Below, one piece after another: positions 53,057 through 63,796 of a stretch of DNA of 64,000 nt; positions within the stretch are counted from its first letter, which is position 1; each line of letters opens with the position of its first letter. This DNA is from Planococcus koreensis (GTDB lineage: Bacteria; Bacillota; Bacilli; Bacillales_A; Planococcaceae). Below the pieces are notes generated by a model, which ran no database searches, was not told the origin of the DNA, and was given only the letters and a program-made list of their open reading frames with translations. The stretch lies in contig NZ_RQII01000004.1 of NCBI RefSeq assembly GCF_004761975.1, forward strand, positions 1-64,000. Reading direction: 5' to 3'. A program made the translations under genes and the position numbers.

Positions 53057-54466
53057 TTATTTAATGATGTGGATTGGAGTGCCAAGTGCTACTTCCGCAG
53101 CTTCCATCGTAATCTCAGCCAAAGTCGGGTGAGCGTGGATTGTCATGGCGATATCTTCAACAGTCATTCCTGCTTCGATTGCAAGACCAAGTTCAGCGAT
53201 CATGTCAGATGCGCCTGCACCAACGATTTGTGCACCAAGCAACAAGCCGTCTTCTTTGCGTGAAACCAGTTTCACGAAACCGTCAGGAGCGTTCAGAGAC
53301 AAAGCACGGCCGTTAGCGCCAAATGGGAATTTCGCAGCTGACGCTTCGAATCCTTCTTCTTTTGCTTGCTCTTCTGAAAGGCCGACACTTGCAAGTTCCG
53401 GATCTGTAAAGCAGACCGCAGGAATCGCCAAGTAATCAACAACTGATTTTTCACCAGCAATCGCTTCTGCAGCAACTTTGCCTTCGTATGATGCTTTATG
53501 AGCCAATTGCAGGCCAGCGACAACATCGCCGATTGCATAGATATTCGAGATGCTTGTACGGCATTGTTTGTCGACTTCGATCAAGCCGCGTTCAGACATT
53601 TTCAAGCCCAATTCTTCAAGGCCCATTTCGTCTGTATTCGGACGGCGTCCGACAGTAACCAATACGTAATCAGCTTCAAGTGTTTTTTCTTCCCCGCCTG
53701 CTTCATACGTCACTTTGACGCCTGCATCGGATTCTTCAACGCCTTTTGCTGATGCTTTTGTAATGACTTCGACGCCTTTTTTCTTCAAGCCTTTTTTGAC
53801 GATAGCCGTCATTTGCTTTTCAAATCCAGCCAAAATGTCAGGTGCGCCTTCAAGAATCGTAACTTCAGAACCCATATTCGCAAATGCAGTTCCTAGTTCC
53901 GTACCAATATAACCGCCGCCGATGACAACAAGTTTGCCAGGCAATTCTGTAAGAGCCAAAGCCCCTGTAGAGTTGATGACGCGCTTCGTGAATTTGAACG
54001 TCGGAATTTCAACCGGACGAGATCCAGTAGCAATAATGACGTTTTTGAATTTATAAGTCTGAGACGATTTTTCGTCCATGATGCGGACTGTGTTTTCATC
54101 TACGAAATAAGCTTCGCCGCGGACGATTTCAACTTTATTGCCTTTTAGCAATGATTCAACGCCGCCAGTCAATTTTTTCACAACGCCGTTTTTGAATTCT
54201 TGTGCTTTTTCAAAGTTAAGGGAAACTTCTTTTGCAATAATCCCCATGTCTTCAGAATGCTTCGCCTCTTCGAAACGGTGTCCTACAGAAATCATCGCTT
54301 TTGAAGGGATACAGCCGACATTCAAGCATACTCCGCCGATGTATTCTTTCTCAACGATTGTTACTTTTTGGCCAGTTTGCGCTGCACGGATTGCTGCTAC
54401 ATATCCGCCAGGGCCTGAACCGATGACGAGCGTGTCTGTTTCGATCGGAAAATCTCCTACTACCAT
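53057..54466 (-). CDS. pdhD: Dihydrolipoamide dehydrogenase (E3) of pyruvate dehydrogenase
   Basis: FAD enzyme reoxidising the lipoyl groups of E2 and reducing NAD+. 469 aa. FAD fold [16 protein letters not shown] (14-29), redox disulphide [13 protein letters not shown] (Cys47/Cys52), NAD fold [16 protein letters not shown]-binding YAIGDVVAG, and the catalytic HAHPTLAE near residue 445. Last gene of pdhA-B-C-D, five bases after pdhC; it may also serve other 2-oxo acid complexes. Confidence 0.97.
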   Translation of the reverse strand: MVVGDFPIETDTLVIGSGPGGYVAAIRAAQTGQKVTIVEKEYIGGVCLNVGCIPSKAMISVGHRFEEAKHSEDMGIIAKEVSLNFEKAQEFKNGVVKKLTGGVESLLKGNKVEIVRGEAYFVDENTVRIMDEKSSQTYKFKNVIIATGSRPVEIPTFKFTKRVINSTGALALTELPGKLVVIGGGYIGTELGTAFANMGSEVTILEGAPDILAGFEKQMTAIVKKGLKKKGVEVITKASAKGVEESDAGVKVTYEAGGEEKTLEADYVLVTVGRRPNTDEMGLEELGLKMSERGLIEVDKQCRTSISNIYAIGDVVAGLQLAHKASYEGKVAAEAIAGEKSVVDYLAIPAVCFTDPELASVGLSEEQAKEEGFEASAAKFPFGANGRALSLNAPDGFVKLVSRKEDGLLLGAQIVGAGASDMIAELGLAIEAGMTVEDIAMTIHAHPTLAEITMEAAEVALGTPIHIIK

Positions 54467-54471
54467 AAGTT

Positions 54472-55890
54472 TTACGCCTCCATTAATAATAATTCTGGTT
54501 CGCTTAATAAACGCTTGATGTGATTTAATGCGTGCTGTGCAGTTGCTCCATCAATCATTCGATGATCGAAGCTCAATGATAATGCTAACACAGGTGCTGC
54601 TACAATTTCACCATTTTTAATTACTGGTTTCTCGGCGATGCGGCCGATTCCAAGGATTGCTACTTCCGGGTGGTTGATGACCGGCGTGAACCATTGGCCG
54701 CCAGCTGAACCGATATTCGTGATCGAGCAAGACGCGCCTTTCATTTCTGCAGGCGATAATTTGCCGTCACGTGCTTTTGTTGCCAAGCCGTTGATTTCGT
54801 CGGAAATCGCGAATACTGATTTGCGGTCAGCATTTTTAATGACCGGCACAAGCAGGCCTTTCTCCGTATCAGCAGCGATGCCGATGTTGAAATAATGCTT
54901 TTGGATGACTTCGCTTGTTTCGTCATCGAACGACGTGTTCAATGCCGGGAATTCGCGCAATGTGCTGACGAGTGCTTTGACCACGTACGGCAAGTAAGTC
55001 AATTTGATTTCTTTTTCTGCTGCAATGTCTTTGAACTTTTTGCGGTGTGCGACAAGTTCTGTCACATCGACTTCGTCCATCAACGTTACGTGCGGTGCCG
55101 TTTGTTTCGAGTGGACCATCGCTTTGGCAATGGCACGGCGCATGCCGGACATTTTTTCGCGCGTTTCAGGGAATTCGCCTTCTGGTGCAGGAGCTGCTTT
55201 CGGAGCCGCTTCTTTAGAAGATTCTTTTGCAGCCTCTTCTTTTGGCGCTGCTTCTGCAGTTTCAGTGCTTGCTGCTGGCGCATCTGCTGCTTGCTGCTGT
55301 CCACCGCTCATGAACGATTCGATGTCTTCTTTCAAGATGCGGCCGTTATTTCCTGAGCCAGTAACTTGAGTGATGTCGACGTCTTTGTCGCGTGCAAATT
55401 TGCGGACGGATGGCATTGCGATAACGCGTGCATTTGGATCTTTCGGCGCATTTTGTGCTTGCGCCTGTGAACCGGCACCTGTTTCTTCTGAAGCCGGCTG
55501 TTCTTCTTTCGCCGGTTCTTTATCAACATTTTGGGCAGCTTCCGCTGTTCCAGCCTGTACTTGTTCTTCTGTTTCTTCTTCGCCTTTAGGTTCTTCTTTT
55601 TTCTCAGGAGCCGGTGCTGGCTCTTCGCCTGAACCTTCATTGTCAGCTGCGTCATCGCTCTCGATGCGCACGAGCACATCTCCAACAACTGCAACTGTTC
55701 CTTCTTCGACAATGATTTCTTTAACTGTGCCCGATACTGGCGACGGCATTTCAACTACCGCTTTATCGTTCTGCACTTCAAACATGATGTCGTCTTCTTC
55801 AATGCGGTCTCCCGCTTTTACGAACCATTTTACGATTTCACCTTCGTGGATACCTTCACCGATATCCGGTAAACGAAATTCAAAAGCCAT
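54472..55890 (-). CDS. pdhC: Dihydrolipoamide acetyltransferase (E2) of pyruvate dehydrogenase
   Basis: Core of the pyruvate dehydrogenase complex, transferring acetyl groups to CoA. 472 aa from ATG 55890 ([17 protein letters not shown]). One lipoyl domain with Lys43 in [10 protein letters not shown], an Ala/Glu/Pro-rich linker (about 80-150), the E1/E3-binding domain ([18 protein letters not shown]), a second linker rich in Ala/Glu/Lys, and the catalytic domain with [10 protein letters not shown] (HxxxDG). A single lipoyl domain is normal for Bacillota. Internal frames in other registers arise from the repetitive linkers. Confidence 0.96.
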   Translation of the reverse strand: MAFEFRLPDIGEGIHEGEIVKWFVKAGDRIEEDDIMFEVQNDKAVVEMPSPVSGTVKEIIVEEGTVAVVGDVLVRIESDDAADNEGSGEEPAPAPEKKEEPKGEEETEEQVQAGTAEAAQNVDKEPAKEEQPASEETGAGSQAQAQNAPKDPNARVIAMPSVRKFARDKDVDITQVTGSGNNGRILKEDIESFMSGGQQQAADAPAASTETAEAAPKEEAAKESSKEAAPKAAPAPEGEFPETREKMSGMRRAIAKAMVHSKQTAPHVTLMDEVDVTELVAHRKKFKDIAAEKEIKLTYLPYVVKALVSTLREFPALNTSFDDETSEVIQKHYFNIGIAADTEKGLLVPVIKNADRKSVFAISDEINGLATKARDGKLSPAEMKGASCSITNIGSAGGQWFTPVINHPEVAILGIGRIAEKPVIKNGEIVAAPVLALSLSFDHRMIDGATAQHALNHIKRLLSEPELLLMEA

Positions 55891-55917
55891 TAGTTTCACC
55901 CTTTCTATTCTCGAACA

Positions 55918-56895
55918 TTAAAACGTTAGAACTTTTTTAGCTGTTTCTACTATATCCTTCGAATTTGGAAGCCAAACTTGTTCAGCCTGCGAGAATGGGA
56001 AGATGGAATCCGGTGCAGTTACACGCAGAACCGGCGCCTCGAGGCTCAAGATTGTACGGTCCATCAGTTCTGCAACGATGTTTGCAGCGATGCCCGCTTG
56101 CTTCTGAGCTTCTTGCACGACCATTGCACGCCCAGTTTTCTCAACTGAAGCGACAAGCGTTTCGATGTCAAGCGGCTGGATAGTGCGCAAATCGATCACT
56201 TCTACTGAAAAATCTTCTTTTTCAAGTTCTTCTGCAGCTTTCAAGCTTTCTTGGACCATTGCGCCATAGGCGATGATCGTCAAGTCTGTGCCTTCACGCT
56301 TCACGTCGGCTTTGCCGAGTGGAATCGTGTATGATTCTTCCGGAACTTCCTGGCGCCCTGAACGGTATAATTTCAAATGCTCCAGGAAGATGACAGGATC
56401 GTTGTCGCGGATAGAAGAAATAAGCAAGCCTTTTGCGTCATACGGTGTGGACGGGATGACAACTTTCAAACCTGGCTGTGAAGCCATCAAGCCTTCCAAT
56501 GAATCCGCGTGCATTTCAGGTGTGTGCACACCGCCGCCGAAAGGCGAACGGATTGTGACAGGCGAATTCAAGCTGCCGCCGCTGCGGAAACGCATGCGTG
56601 CCATTTGTCCGCTGATTGAATCCATCACTTCATAAACAAAACCGAAAAATTGGATTTCAGCTACCGGGCGGAACCCTTGAAGGCCTAAACCGATTGCCAG
56701 TCCGCCGATTCCTGACTCTGCCAAAGGCGTGTCAAAAACGCGGTCTTCTCCGAATTCTTTTTGCAGCCCTTCCGTAGCCCGGAAAACGCCGCCGTTATTG
56801 CCGACATCTTCTCCAAAAACCAGAACATTTTCATCGTCTTTCATCTCTGTTCTTAGAGCGTCAGTGATTGCTTGAACCATAGTCATTTGTGCCAT
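55918..56895 (-). CDS. pdhB: Pyruvate dehydrogenase E1 component, beta subunit
   Basis: Forms the alpha2beta2 E1 with PdhA, decarboxylating pyruvate with thiamine diphosphate. 325 aa. [28 protein letters not shown] is the standard N-terminus with the TPP-activating glutamate; [24 protein letters not shown] and the C-terminal transketolase domain follow. ATG 56895 starts three bases after the pdhA stop. Length and motifs fit pyruvate E1 in a pdh operon; branched-chain E1 is excluded by operon context. Confidence 0.96.
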   Translation of the reverse strand: MAQMTMVQAITDALRTEMKDDENVLVFGEDVGNNGGVFRATEGLQKEFGEDRVFDTPLAESGIGGLAIGLGLQGFRPVAEIQFFGFVYEVMDSISGQMARMRFRSGGSLNSPVTIRSPFGGGVHTPEMHADSLEGLMASQPGLKVVIPSTPYDAKGLLISSIRDNDPVIFLEHLKLYRSGRQEVPEESYTIPLGKADVKREGTDLTIIAYGAMVQESLKAAEELEKEDFSVEVIDLRTIQPLDIETLVASVEKTGRAMVVQEAQKQAGIAANIVAELMDRTILSLEAPVLRVTAPDSIFPFSQAEQVWLPNSKDIVETAKKVLTF

Positions 56896-56898
56896 CGC

Positions 56899-58026
<1,128 letters not shown>

Positions 58027-58070
58027 TTATCTGTATTAAAATTATTTTATTCAATTAGTAATACAATGCA

Positions 58071-58110
58071 TATACTTTTTCAGTATACGTGAGAAAATTT
58101 TGCAGGTCAA
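58071..58110 (-). promoter_or_regulatory. pdhA promoter with inverted repeat at the -10 box
   Basis: Minus-strand TTGACC (58105-58110), 17-base spacer, TATACT (58082-58087). The -10 box is half of an inverted repeat, TATAC-N7-GTATA (58071-58087), spanning the start site. A regulator binding there would block initiation; none is known to me for this sequence. Confidence 0.7.
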
Positions 58111-58239
58111 TCATAGCTAACCTATAAGCCATAAGCATTATATGAAAATAGAAAATTCCATCACATTCCAACTGTACTAGTTAAAGTGAAAGACCTGTGC
58201 TATATTACAGTGAACTTCCACGAAGCTTTTATAACACAG

Positions 58240-58263
58240 AAAAAGCGGCCGCGAGGGCCGCTT
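58240..58263 (-). terminator. Terminator after ykyA
   Basis: GC-rich stem of about nine pairs directly overlapping the ykyA stop codon, with five T on the minus strand. Confidence 0.87.
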
Positions 58264-58906
58264 ACTCTTCACTTTTTTCAATTTCGCTGATGACGCTGTT
58301 TTTCAGTTCATTGAACTGTTCGGTCTTTTCATTGAATGCTGTAACAGCATCCTGTACAAGCTGGTTCTGGCCATTGACCGCCAGCGCTTTTTCCTGCAAG
58401 GACTGGAGAGTGGAATTTTCATCTTGCAGCATCGTATATAATTCCTGCTGCTGCATGTTTAGATTTTCATAAGCGTCAGCAAAAGCCACGTGCGCTTCAA
58501 AGCGCTCCTGCATCTTCGCCTTTAAGTCCGTCAAACCGGATTTGACGTTCTCTTCGTCGGTTTCTTCTATTACTGCGTCAATTTCTTTGAAATTTTCCTG
58601 CGCAGCAGCCATCGATTCCTTCTCACTAGCCAGAAGCTCCAAACGTTCCTTGGCTGATGCAATCGCTTCTTCTGCTTGCGCACCAACTTCTTCCTGCTCT
58701 TCCTGAGTCAATGACATGATCGACTCAAAAAGCTGTTGTTCATCCTCTTCCAGTTTCTGCATATCTTTTTGTGTATCGCGATAATCTTTTTCAGCATCAA
58801 ATGTACTTTTTAAAACGCTATCCAATTGTTCTTCCGCCGCCGGCCCTGAACATGCGCCTAAAAACAGTGCACTTGAAATTACAGTGGCCGTAATCACTTT
58901 ATTCAA
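58262..58906 (-). CDS. ykyA: YkyA family lipoprotein
   Basis: Secreted lipoprotein: signal peptide with lipobox LGAC (Cys19), then an almost wholly alpha-helical, Glu/Gln-rich coiled-coil body to residue 214. It matches the YkyA putative cell-wall binding family, encoded between def and pdhA in Bacillales as here; function unknown. Start TTG 58906 has AAGGGGAGGG at six-base spacing. Very low aromatic content and heptad-like Leu/Glu patterns suggest a long rod-like structure. Confidence 0.88.
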   Translation of the reverse strand: MNKVITATVISSALFLGACSGPAAEEQLDSVLKSTFDAEKDYRDTQKDMQKLEEDEQQLFESIMSLTQEEQEEVGAQAEEAIASAKERLELLASEKESMAAAQENFKEIDAVIEETDEENVKSGLTDLKAKMQERFEAHVAFADAYENLNMQQQELYTMLQDENSTLQSLQEKALAVNGQNQLVQDAVTAFNEKTEQFNELKNSVISEIEKSEE

Positions 58907-59100
58907 TATAAACCCTCCCCTTAATCCTTCCTTTAACTATAATGTCGCCATTTAAAAAACACAACTGCGTGATGGATGGAGCGGAACGGATGACCAATTA
59001 GTTATTTTTCCTTCAACATTTCATAAGCTGATTTTCTTTTCCTGAAAAGCTTTTTTAAGATATAATTACCATAACGGCAAGAATGAAAGGATGAAACCTG

Positions 59101-59667
59101 TTGATATTAATGAAAGACATTATACGAGAAGGCCACCCGACCTTAAGAAAGCGATCGGAAGAAGTGGCGCTTCCCTTATCGGCTGAAGACAAGGCATTGG
59201 CTGAAAGCCTATTGGAATATGTAAAAAATAGCCAGGATGATGAGCTCGCTGAAAAATACGACCTTCGCGCAGGCGTCGGGATCGCGGCTCCGCAAGTCAA
59301 TCAAGCAAAGCGGATATTCGCGCTTTATTTCGACCCTTCCACTGAAGAGAATATGAGCCTGATCGCAATCAATCCGAAAATTGTCAGCCACTCTGTGGAA
59401 AAATCCTATTTGACCACTGGCGAAGGCTGCCTATCGGTTGACCGCGCCGTGCCCGGCTATGTGCCGCGCTATGCACGCATCACCGTTAAAGCATACAACC
59501 TACAAGGTGAAGAGTTTAAAATGCGCTTGAAGGGATTGCCGGCCATTGCGTTCCAGCACGAACTCGACCATTTGAATGGCATCATGTTCTTCGACCACAT
59601 CAATGCCGAGAATCCGTTTGCCGAAATTGAAAATGCGACCCCAATTGAAAGAGGCTCGGGAGAATAA
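59101..59667 (+). CDS. def: Peptide deformylase
   Basis: Metalloenzyme removing the N-formyl group from nascent proteins. 188 aa, the longer type 2 (Bacillota DefB) form with the characteristic insert. Motifs: GVGIAAPQV (58-66), EGCLSV with metal ligand Cys110, and QHELDHLNG with His153, Glu154 and His157. Start TTG 59101 (MILMKDIIREG) agrees with the family N-terminus; an ATG three codons later is the alternative. Divergent from ykyA. Confidence 0.95.
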   Translation: MILMKDIIREGHPTLRKRSEEVALPLSAEDKALAESLLEYVKNSQDDELAEKYDLRAGVGIAAPQVNQAKRIFALYFDPSTEENMSLIAINPKIVSHSVEKSYLTTGEGCLSVDRAVPGYVPRYARITVKAYNLQGEEFKMRLKGLPAIAFQHELDHLNGIMFFDHINAENPFAEIENATPIERGSGE

Positions 59668-59685
59668 TCTCCCAAGCCTTTTTTT
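59652..59685 (+). terminator. Terminator overlapping the def stop codon
   Basis: Twelve-base arms with one mismatch (59652-59663 with 59668-59679), loop containing the stop codon region, then seven T. Confidence 0.88.
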
Positions 59686-59701
59686 ATGCCTTTATGCGCT
59701 A

Positions 59702-60472
59702 TTAAATTAAGCCCAAATGTTTGAAGGCTTTCGCTAAACCGTCGTTGTCAACATGATCTGTGATATAGGAAGCGATTGCTTTTGTCTGCTCATGCCCATT
59801 GTCCATCGCGACGCTGTATCCGGCGGTCTCCATCATCTGCAAATCGTTCAAGCCATCGCCGAATGCAATCGTGTCTTCGATTGAATGGCCGGTCAATTTG
59901 ATGAGGCGCTTGATGCCGCTTGCTTTCGTGCCGCCTTTTGGCAAGATATCGCAAGACACCCGGTGCCAGCGCACGAAATCGACCGTCTTGAACTTGTCGT
60001 GGTATTGCTGCTCCTCTTGTTCTTCACAAAAAACCAGCGCCTGGTAGATTTCGTTGTCGGCATGAAATCCTGCTTCGGTTTCCGGGTGCAAAAACTTAAG
60101 GCTCTTGATGCTTTCCTCAATGTGGGGATGGTAATCGATCGATGACACCATTTTGGTTTCATTCATGAAGACCAGAGGATGGTCCTGCTGTTCTGCGTAT
60201 TCGTAAATCGATTCGAGTGTTTCCGGATCCAGCGATTCTTTATGGATCGGCTTTTGCTGGTGGACGATATACTGGCCATTAAATGAAATGAATGTGTCGA
60301 TGTCCAGCTCTTTCCGCAATTCTTCAAACATGAATGGCGCACGGCCCGTTGCGATTGCCAATTCATGGCCGTTTTCACGCGCTTGTGCTAGCGCGGATTT
60401 TGCGCTGGCCGGCAATTCCTTGTGTGAGTTCAATAAGGTTCCGTCAATATCGAGCAATAATAATTTTCCCAT
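59702..60472 (-). CDS. ykrA: HAD-superfamily Cof-type phosphatase
   Basis: Haloacid dehalogenase-type hydrolase of the Cof/YkrA group, acting on sugar phosphates or flavin-type substrates; the real substrate is unknown. 256 aa. Motif I LLLLDIDGTLLNS (nucleophile Asp8, second Asp10), motif II TGRAP, motif III Lys in KGGTKASGIKRL and motif IV AFGDGLNDLQMM; the C2b cap lies between II and III. Located beside def, as ykrA is in B. subtilis. Convergent with def across its terminator. Confidence 0.92.
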   Translation of the reverse strand: MGKLLLLDIDGTLLNSHKELPASAKSALAQARENGHELAIATGRAPFMFEELRKELDIDTFISFNGQYIVHQQKPIHKESLDPETLESIYEYAEQQDHPLVFMNETKMVSSIDYHPHIEESIKSLKFLHPETEAGFHADNEIYQALVFCEEQEEQQYHDKFKTVDFVRWHRVSCDILPKGGTKASGIKRLIKLTGHSIEDTIAFGDGLNDLQMMETAGYSVAMDNGHEQTKAIASYITDHVDNDGLAKAFKHLGLI

Positions 60473-60518
60473 TGGTTAAAATCTCCATTTCTAAAAAAGA
60501 ATATGCAAAGCCTGCACC

Positions 60519-60547
60519 TTTACAATTGTCAGAAAATATAGTATAAT
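60519..60547 (+). promoter_or_regulatory. SigA promoter of the 23-codon gene
   Basis: TTTACA (60519-60524), 17-base spacer, perfect TATAAT (60542-60547). One of the two best promoters in the window, yet the unit it serves is only about 130 bases. Confidence 0.82.
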
Positions 60548-60569
60548 GCCGGCAAGGAGTGAGTTAGCC

Positions 60570-60641
60570 ATGCTGAAACGTCTAAAGAGAAAACTGCTTA
60601 GACAGCTCAATGGCATCATGAACAAAAAGAAAATCGCATAA
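60570..60641 (+). CDS. Very small basic peptide (23 aa), isolated transcription unit
   Basis: ATG 60570 to TAA 60641, encoding MLKRLKRKLLRQLNGIMNKK plus three further residues: 10 of 23 residues are Lys or Arg, and the first half is amphipathic-helix-like. AAGGAG lies about 10 bases upstream. It has a strong promoter 23 bases before the ATG and a terminator eight bases after the stop, with no other gene in the unit. I do not recognise the peptide. It may be a real small protein, or the transcript may be a regulatory RNA with an incidental frame. No hydrophobic membrane helix, so not a typical type I toxin. Confidence 0.55.
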   Translation: MLKRLKRKLLRQLNGIMNKKKIA

Positions 60642-60648
60642 TTATTCG

Positions 60649-60690
60649 GCCCTTCTAAAAGAAATTAGGAGGGCTATTCTTTATTTTAGA
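60649..60690 (+). terminator. Terminator of the 23-codon gene
   Basis: Ten-base-pair stem with one G-T pair (60649-60658 with 60665-60674), loop of six, then TATTCTTTATTTT. Confidence 0.83.
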
Positions 60691-60751
60691 ACATTGTCGT
60701 GATAATATAAAGAAAGTGAATTTAATTGAACGTGTAAAAGGAGAGCAAAAT

Positions 60752-60964
60752 ATGATTTTTAAAGTATTATATCAGGAAAACCGTGCAGAGGTACCAGTTC
60801 GCGAAAACACTCAAAGCCTCTATGTTGAAGCTTCATCCGAGCGTGAAGTAAGAGACCATTTGAAAGACCGCAATTACAACATCGAATTCATCCAGCTGCT
60901 TGAAGGCAACCACCTTCAATACGAGCAAGACAGCCCGAATTTCGAATTAGAGAGTTTGGAATAA
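60752..60964 (+). CDS. rpoY: RNA polymerase epsilon subunit (RpoY)
   Basis: Small accessory subunit of RNA polymerase in Bacillota (formerly YkzG). 70 aa from ATG 60752, preceded by [36 protein letters not shown] is the conserved start and [17 protein letters not shown] the C-terminal part. It is encoded directly before rnjA (three bases), an arrangement kept across Bacillales, so transcription machinery and RNA decay are co-expressed. Confidence 0.94.
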   Translation: MIFKVLYQENRAEVPVRENTQSLYVEASSEREVRDHLKDRNYNIEFIQLLEGNHLQYEQDSPNFELESLE

Positions 60965-60967
60965 ACG

Positions 60968-62635
60968 ATGAAATTCGTTAAAAATGATCAAGTTGCAGTT
61001 TTCGCCCTCGGCGGACTAGGCGAAATCGGCAAAAACACATACGGCGTGCAATTCCAGGATGAAATCATCCTGATTGACGCCGGCATCAAATTTCCGGAAG
61101 ACGATTTGCTCGGAATCGATTATGTAATTCCGGATTACACTTATTTGGTAAAGAACGCTGATAAGATCAAAGGCCTTTTCATCACACACGGCCACGAAGA
61201 CCATATTGGCGGCATCCCTTATTTATTGAAACGGATCAATATCCCGGTATATGGCGGCAAGCTCGCTTTAGGCCTGCTCCGCAAAAAATTGGAAGAACAT
61301 GGTTTGCTGCGCCAAACGAAGATGATCGAAATTGGGGAAGACGATGTTATCAAATTCCGCAAAACTTCTGTCAGCTTCTTCGGCACAACCCACAGTATTC
61401 CGGATTCGTTCGGCGTTGTCGTTAAAACGCCGCCTGGCAGCATTGTCCATACAGGAGATTTCAAATTCGATTTCACACCTGTCGGCGAACCGGCGAACTT
61501 GTTGAAAATGGCTCAAATCGGCAGCGAAGGCGTTCTTTGCCTGCTGTCCGACAGCACAAACGCTGAAATTCCGAACTTCACGATGTCGGAACGCAAAGTC
61601 GGCGAAACGATCAAAGACATTATGAGAAAAGTGGATGGCAGATTGATCTTTGCTACATTCGCTTCGAATATTTACCGCTTGCAGCAAGTTACAGATGAAG
61701 CGGTAGCGCAAGGCCGCAAAATCGCGGTATTCGGCCGCAGCATGGACAACGCCATGACGATTGGCCGTGAACTTGGCTATATCAATGCGCCTGAAGATGC
61801 CTTTGTCGATACCCAAACCTTGAACAGATTGCCGGCAAACAAAACATTGATTCTTTGCACTGGTTCCCAAGGTGAACCGATGGCGGCTCTGTCGCGCATC
61901 GCTAACGGCACACACCGCCAAATTCAGATCCAGCCAAATGATACAGTCGTCTTCTCGTCTTCCCCGATTCCGGGCAATACGAGCAGCGTCAACCGCACGA
62001 TCAACTTGCTGTTCCGCGCCGGGGCTGATGTTATCCACGGTTCGTTGAACAATATCCATACATCCGGCCACGGGTCACAGGAAGAAAACAAATTGATGCT
62101 GCGTTTGATCAAACCGAAGTACTTCATGCCAATTCACGGGGAATACCGGATGCAAGCACAGCACGCTGAACTTGCTGTCGATTGCGACGTACCGCGTGAA
62201 AACACGTTCATCATGGAAAATGGCGACGTGCTGGCAATGGGCGAAAACGAAGCTTCAGTTGCCGGCCGCATCCCTTCCGGCGATGTTTACATCGACGGCA
62301 GCGGAATTGGCGACATCGGCAACATCGTTTTACGCGACCGCCGCGTCCTTTCTGAGGAAGGGCTGGTTATCGTCGTTGTCAGTGTCGACATGAAGAACAA
62401 TAAAATGGTGTCTGGCCCGGATATCATCTCCCGCGGTTTCGTCTATATGAGAGAATCCGGCACGATGATCTACGAAGCCCAGCAAATGCTGAACCGCCAT
62501 TTGAAGAAAAAGATCCACGGCAAGGATACGGAATGGTCAGAACTTAAAAATGACATTTCCGATGTCTTAGGACCGTACCTGTTCGAAAAAACAAAACGCC
62601 GCCCAATGATCTTACCGGTCATCATGGAAGTGTAA
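60968..62635 (+). CDS. rnjA: Ribonuclease J1
   Basis: Main 5'-3' exo- and endoribonuclease of mRNA decay and rRNA maturation in Bacillota. 555 aa, standard length. Metallo-beta-lactamase fold with HGHEDH (74-79), SDSTNAE, the beta-CASP motifs and the C-terminal [34 protein letters not shown] is characteristic of RNase J1/J2. It is followed by a strong bidirectional terminator. Coupled to rpoY. Confidence 0.97.
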   Translation: MKFVKNDQVAVFALGGLGEIGKNTYGVQFQDEIILIDAGIKFPEDDLLGIDYVIPDYTYLVKNADKIKGLFITHGHEDHIGGIPYLLKRINIPVYGGKLALGLLRKKLEEHGLLRQTKMIEIGEDDVIKFRKTSVSFFGTTHSIPDSFGVVVKTPPGSIVHTGDFKFDFTPVGEPANLLKMAQIGSEGVLCLLSDSTNAEIPNFTMSERKVGETIKDIMRKVDGRLIFATFASNIYRLQQVTDEAVAQGRKIAVFGRSMDNAMTIGRELGYINAPEDAFVDTQTLNRLPANKTLILCTGSQGEPMAALSRIANGTHRQIQIQPNDTVVFSSSPIPGNTSSVNRTINLLFRAGADVIHGSLNNIHTSGHGSQEENKLMLRLIKPKYFMPIHGEYRMQAQHAELAVDCDVPRENTFIMENGDVLAMGENEASVAGRIPSGDVYIDGSGIGDIGNIVLRDRRVLSEEGLVIVVVSVDMKNNKMVSGPDIISRGFVYMRESGTMIYEAQQMLNRHLKKKIHGKDTEWSELKNDISDVLGPYLFEKTKRRPMILPVIMEV

Positions 62636-62643
62636 ACAGAACT

Positions 62644-62691
62644 AAAAAGACAGTCCCGCAAGCCATTGATGGCTTGCGGGACTGTCTTTTT
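62644..62691. terminator. Bidirectional terminator between rnjA and ktrC
   Basis: Perfect 22-base-pair stem (62644-62665 with 62670-62691) with a TTGA loop, A tract on one side and T tract on the other. Confidence 0.97.
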
Positions 62692-62697
62692 TAGCGT

Positions 62698-63357
62698 TTA
62701 ATTCAATACTTTTTTCTCAAAGCGGTTGATGTCCGAATCCGAGCCGATAATGATCAGCACATCCGCCAACTCGATTTCCATGTCCGCTTGCGGTGACACG
62801 ATGATGTCTTTTTCGCGTTTAATGGCAACAATGTTGATGCCGTATTTTGCGCGGATATCGAGGCCGATCAATGTGCGTCCTGCAAGTTTTTCATTGGCCT
62901 GGACTTCTGCAATCGAATGCTCGTCTGACAGCTCCAAATAATCGAGTACGTTGTTCGACAGCATATTATGCGCAATGCGTATGCCCATATCCCGTTCCGG
63001 GTGGACGACGCGGTCAGCACCAATTTTGTTCAGCACTTTCGCATGATAGTCGTTTTGGGCTTTTACGGTGATTTGCTTGACCCCGATCTCTTTGAGCATC
63101 AATGTTGTCAGGATGCTGGCCTGAATGTTTTCGCCGATCGCGACAATGACGTGCTCAAAATTACGGATGCCCAGCGATTTAAGTACGGTTTCATCTGTTG
63201 TATCCGCTACTACCGCTTGAGTCGCAATTGACGCAAATTCATCCACCCGTTCCGAGTCTTTATCAATCGCCATGACGGCTGCGTCCTGTTCGATCAGTTC
63301 ACGGACAATGCTGCCGCCGAAGCGCCCTAGCCCTATTACTACGAATTCCTTTTTCAT
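62698..63357 (-). CDS. ktrC: Potassium uptake regulatory subunit KtrC (RCK domain)
   Basis: Cytosolic octamer-forming regulator of the Ktr potassium channel. 219 aa from ATG 63357 (MKKEFVVIGLGRFGG); an ATG six bases upstream lacks ribosome-binding space. RCK_N domain with the Rossmann motif GLGRFGGS and conserved IASILTT-type core (GENIQASILTTLMLKEIGV), binding ADP/ATP; RCK_C domain (about 135-219) with LAGRTLIGLDIRAKYGINIVAIKR, the c-di-AMP binding region in KtrA/KtrC proteins. The partner channel gene is not in the window. Confidence 0.93.
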   Translation of the reverse strand: MKKEFVVIGLGRFGGSIVRELIEQDAAVMAIDKDSERVDEFASIATQAVVADTTDETVLKSLGIRNFEHVIVAIGENIQASILTTLMLKEIGVKQITVKAQNDYHAKVLNKIGADRVVHPERDMGIRIAHNMLSNNVLDYLELSDEHSIAEVQANEKLAGRTLIGLDIRAKYGINIVAIKREKDIIVSPQADMEIELADVLIIIGSDSDINRFEKKVLN

Positions 63358-63461
63358 GTCCATCCCCCAAACTCATTGACTGTTCTCATTTTATCACAAG
63401 TACCAGATGGATTGACAAGCCTTGTTGCGTTTTCCCCACTTATCCACCACTAAAAGACAAT

Positions 63462-63485
63462 AAAAAACCCCGCTCATCGGCGGGG
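63462..63485 (-). terminator. Terminator containing the stop codon of the cysteine-rich protein
   Basis: Six pairs of GC (63468-63473 with 63480-63485), six-base loop that contains the TGA stop (63474-63476), and six T on the minus strand. Confidence 0.85.
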
Positions 63486-63770
63486 ATCCAGCGGCCTTTT
63501 CGGCCGTTTGTCACAATATTCGCATGTGGCATCGCTGCATTTCTCTTCGCGCCATTCGTTGCAGCCTGAGCAATAGCTCGCATCAAATTCGTCGTCGAAT
63601 GTCAGTTTTGACAGGCAGGAATGGCAATACGTATGAACGTCCATCCAGTTGATGAACTTTTTATCTGCCAAAAGGTAAAGTCCCTGCTGTTCTTGTTTGT
63701 AATTCATAATAGAAGATTTTTGGACTACACGTTTTTTAGGGTCCAAGAAAAAATTCATTTTGCTATTCAC
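63474..63770 (-). CDS. Cysteine-rich small protein with zinc-ribbon spacing
   Basis: 98 aa protein of unknown family. Cysteines at 49, 52, 67, 70, 78, 83 and 86 plus His50 give CxxC-N14-CxxC followed by a C-N4-CxxC group, which could bind two metal ions. The C-terminus is basic (KRPKRPLDPRR). The start is GTG 63770, supported by GGGAG eight bases upstream; the internal ATG 63707 has no ribosome-binding site. No signal peptide or membrane helix. The leader before it can fold into a three-way junction. Confidence 0.78.
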   Translation of the reverse strand: MNSKMNFFLDPKKRVVQKSSIMNYKQEQQGLYLLADKKFINWMDVHTYCHSCLSKLTFDDEFDASYCSGCNEWREEKCSDATCEYCDKRPKRPLDPRR

Positions 63771-63796
63771 TCAAATCACTCCCAAAATTGGTTAAG

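Noticed and set aside
61268-62071. 267-codon frame antisense to rnjA
   Set aside because: A shadow of rnjA codon usage, with no ribosome-binding site or recognisable domain.
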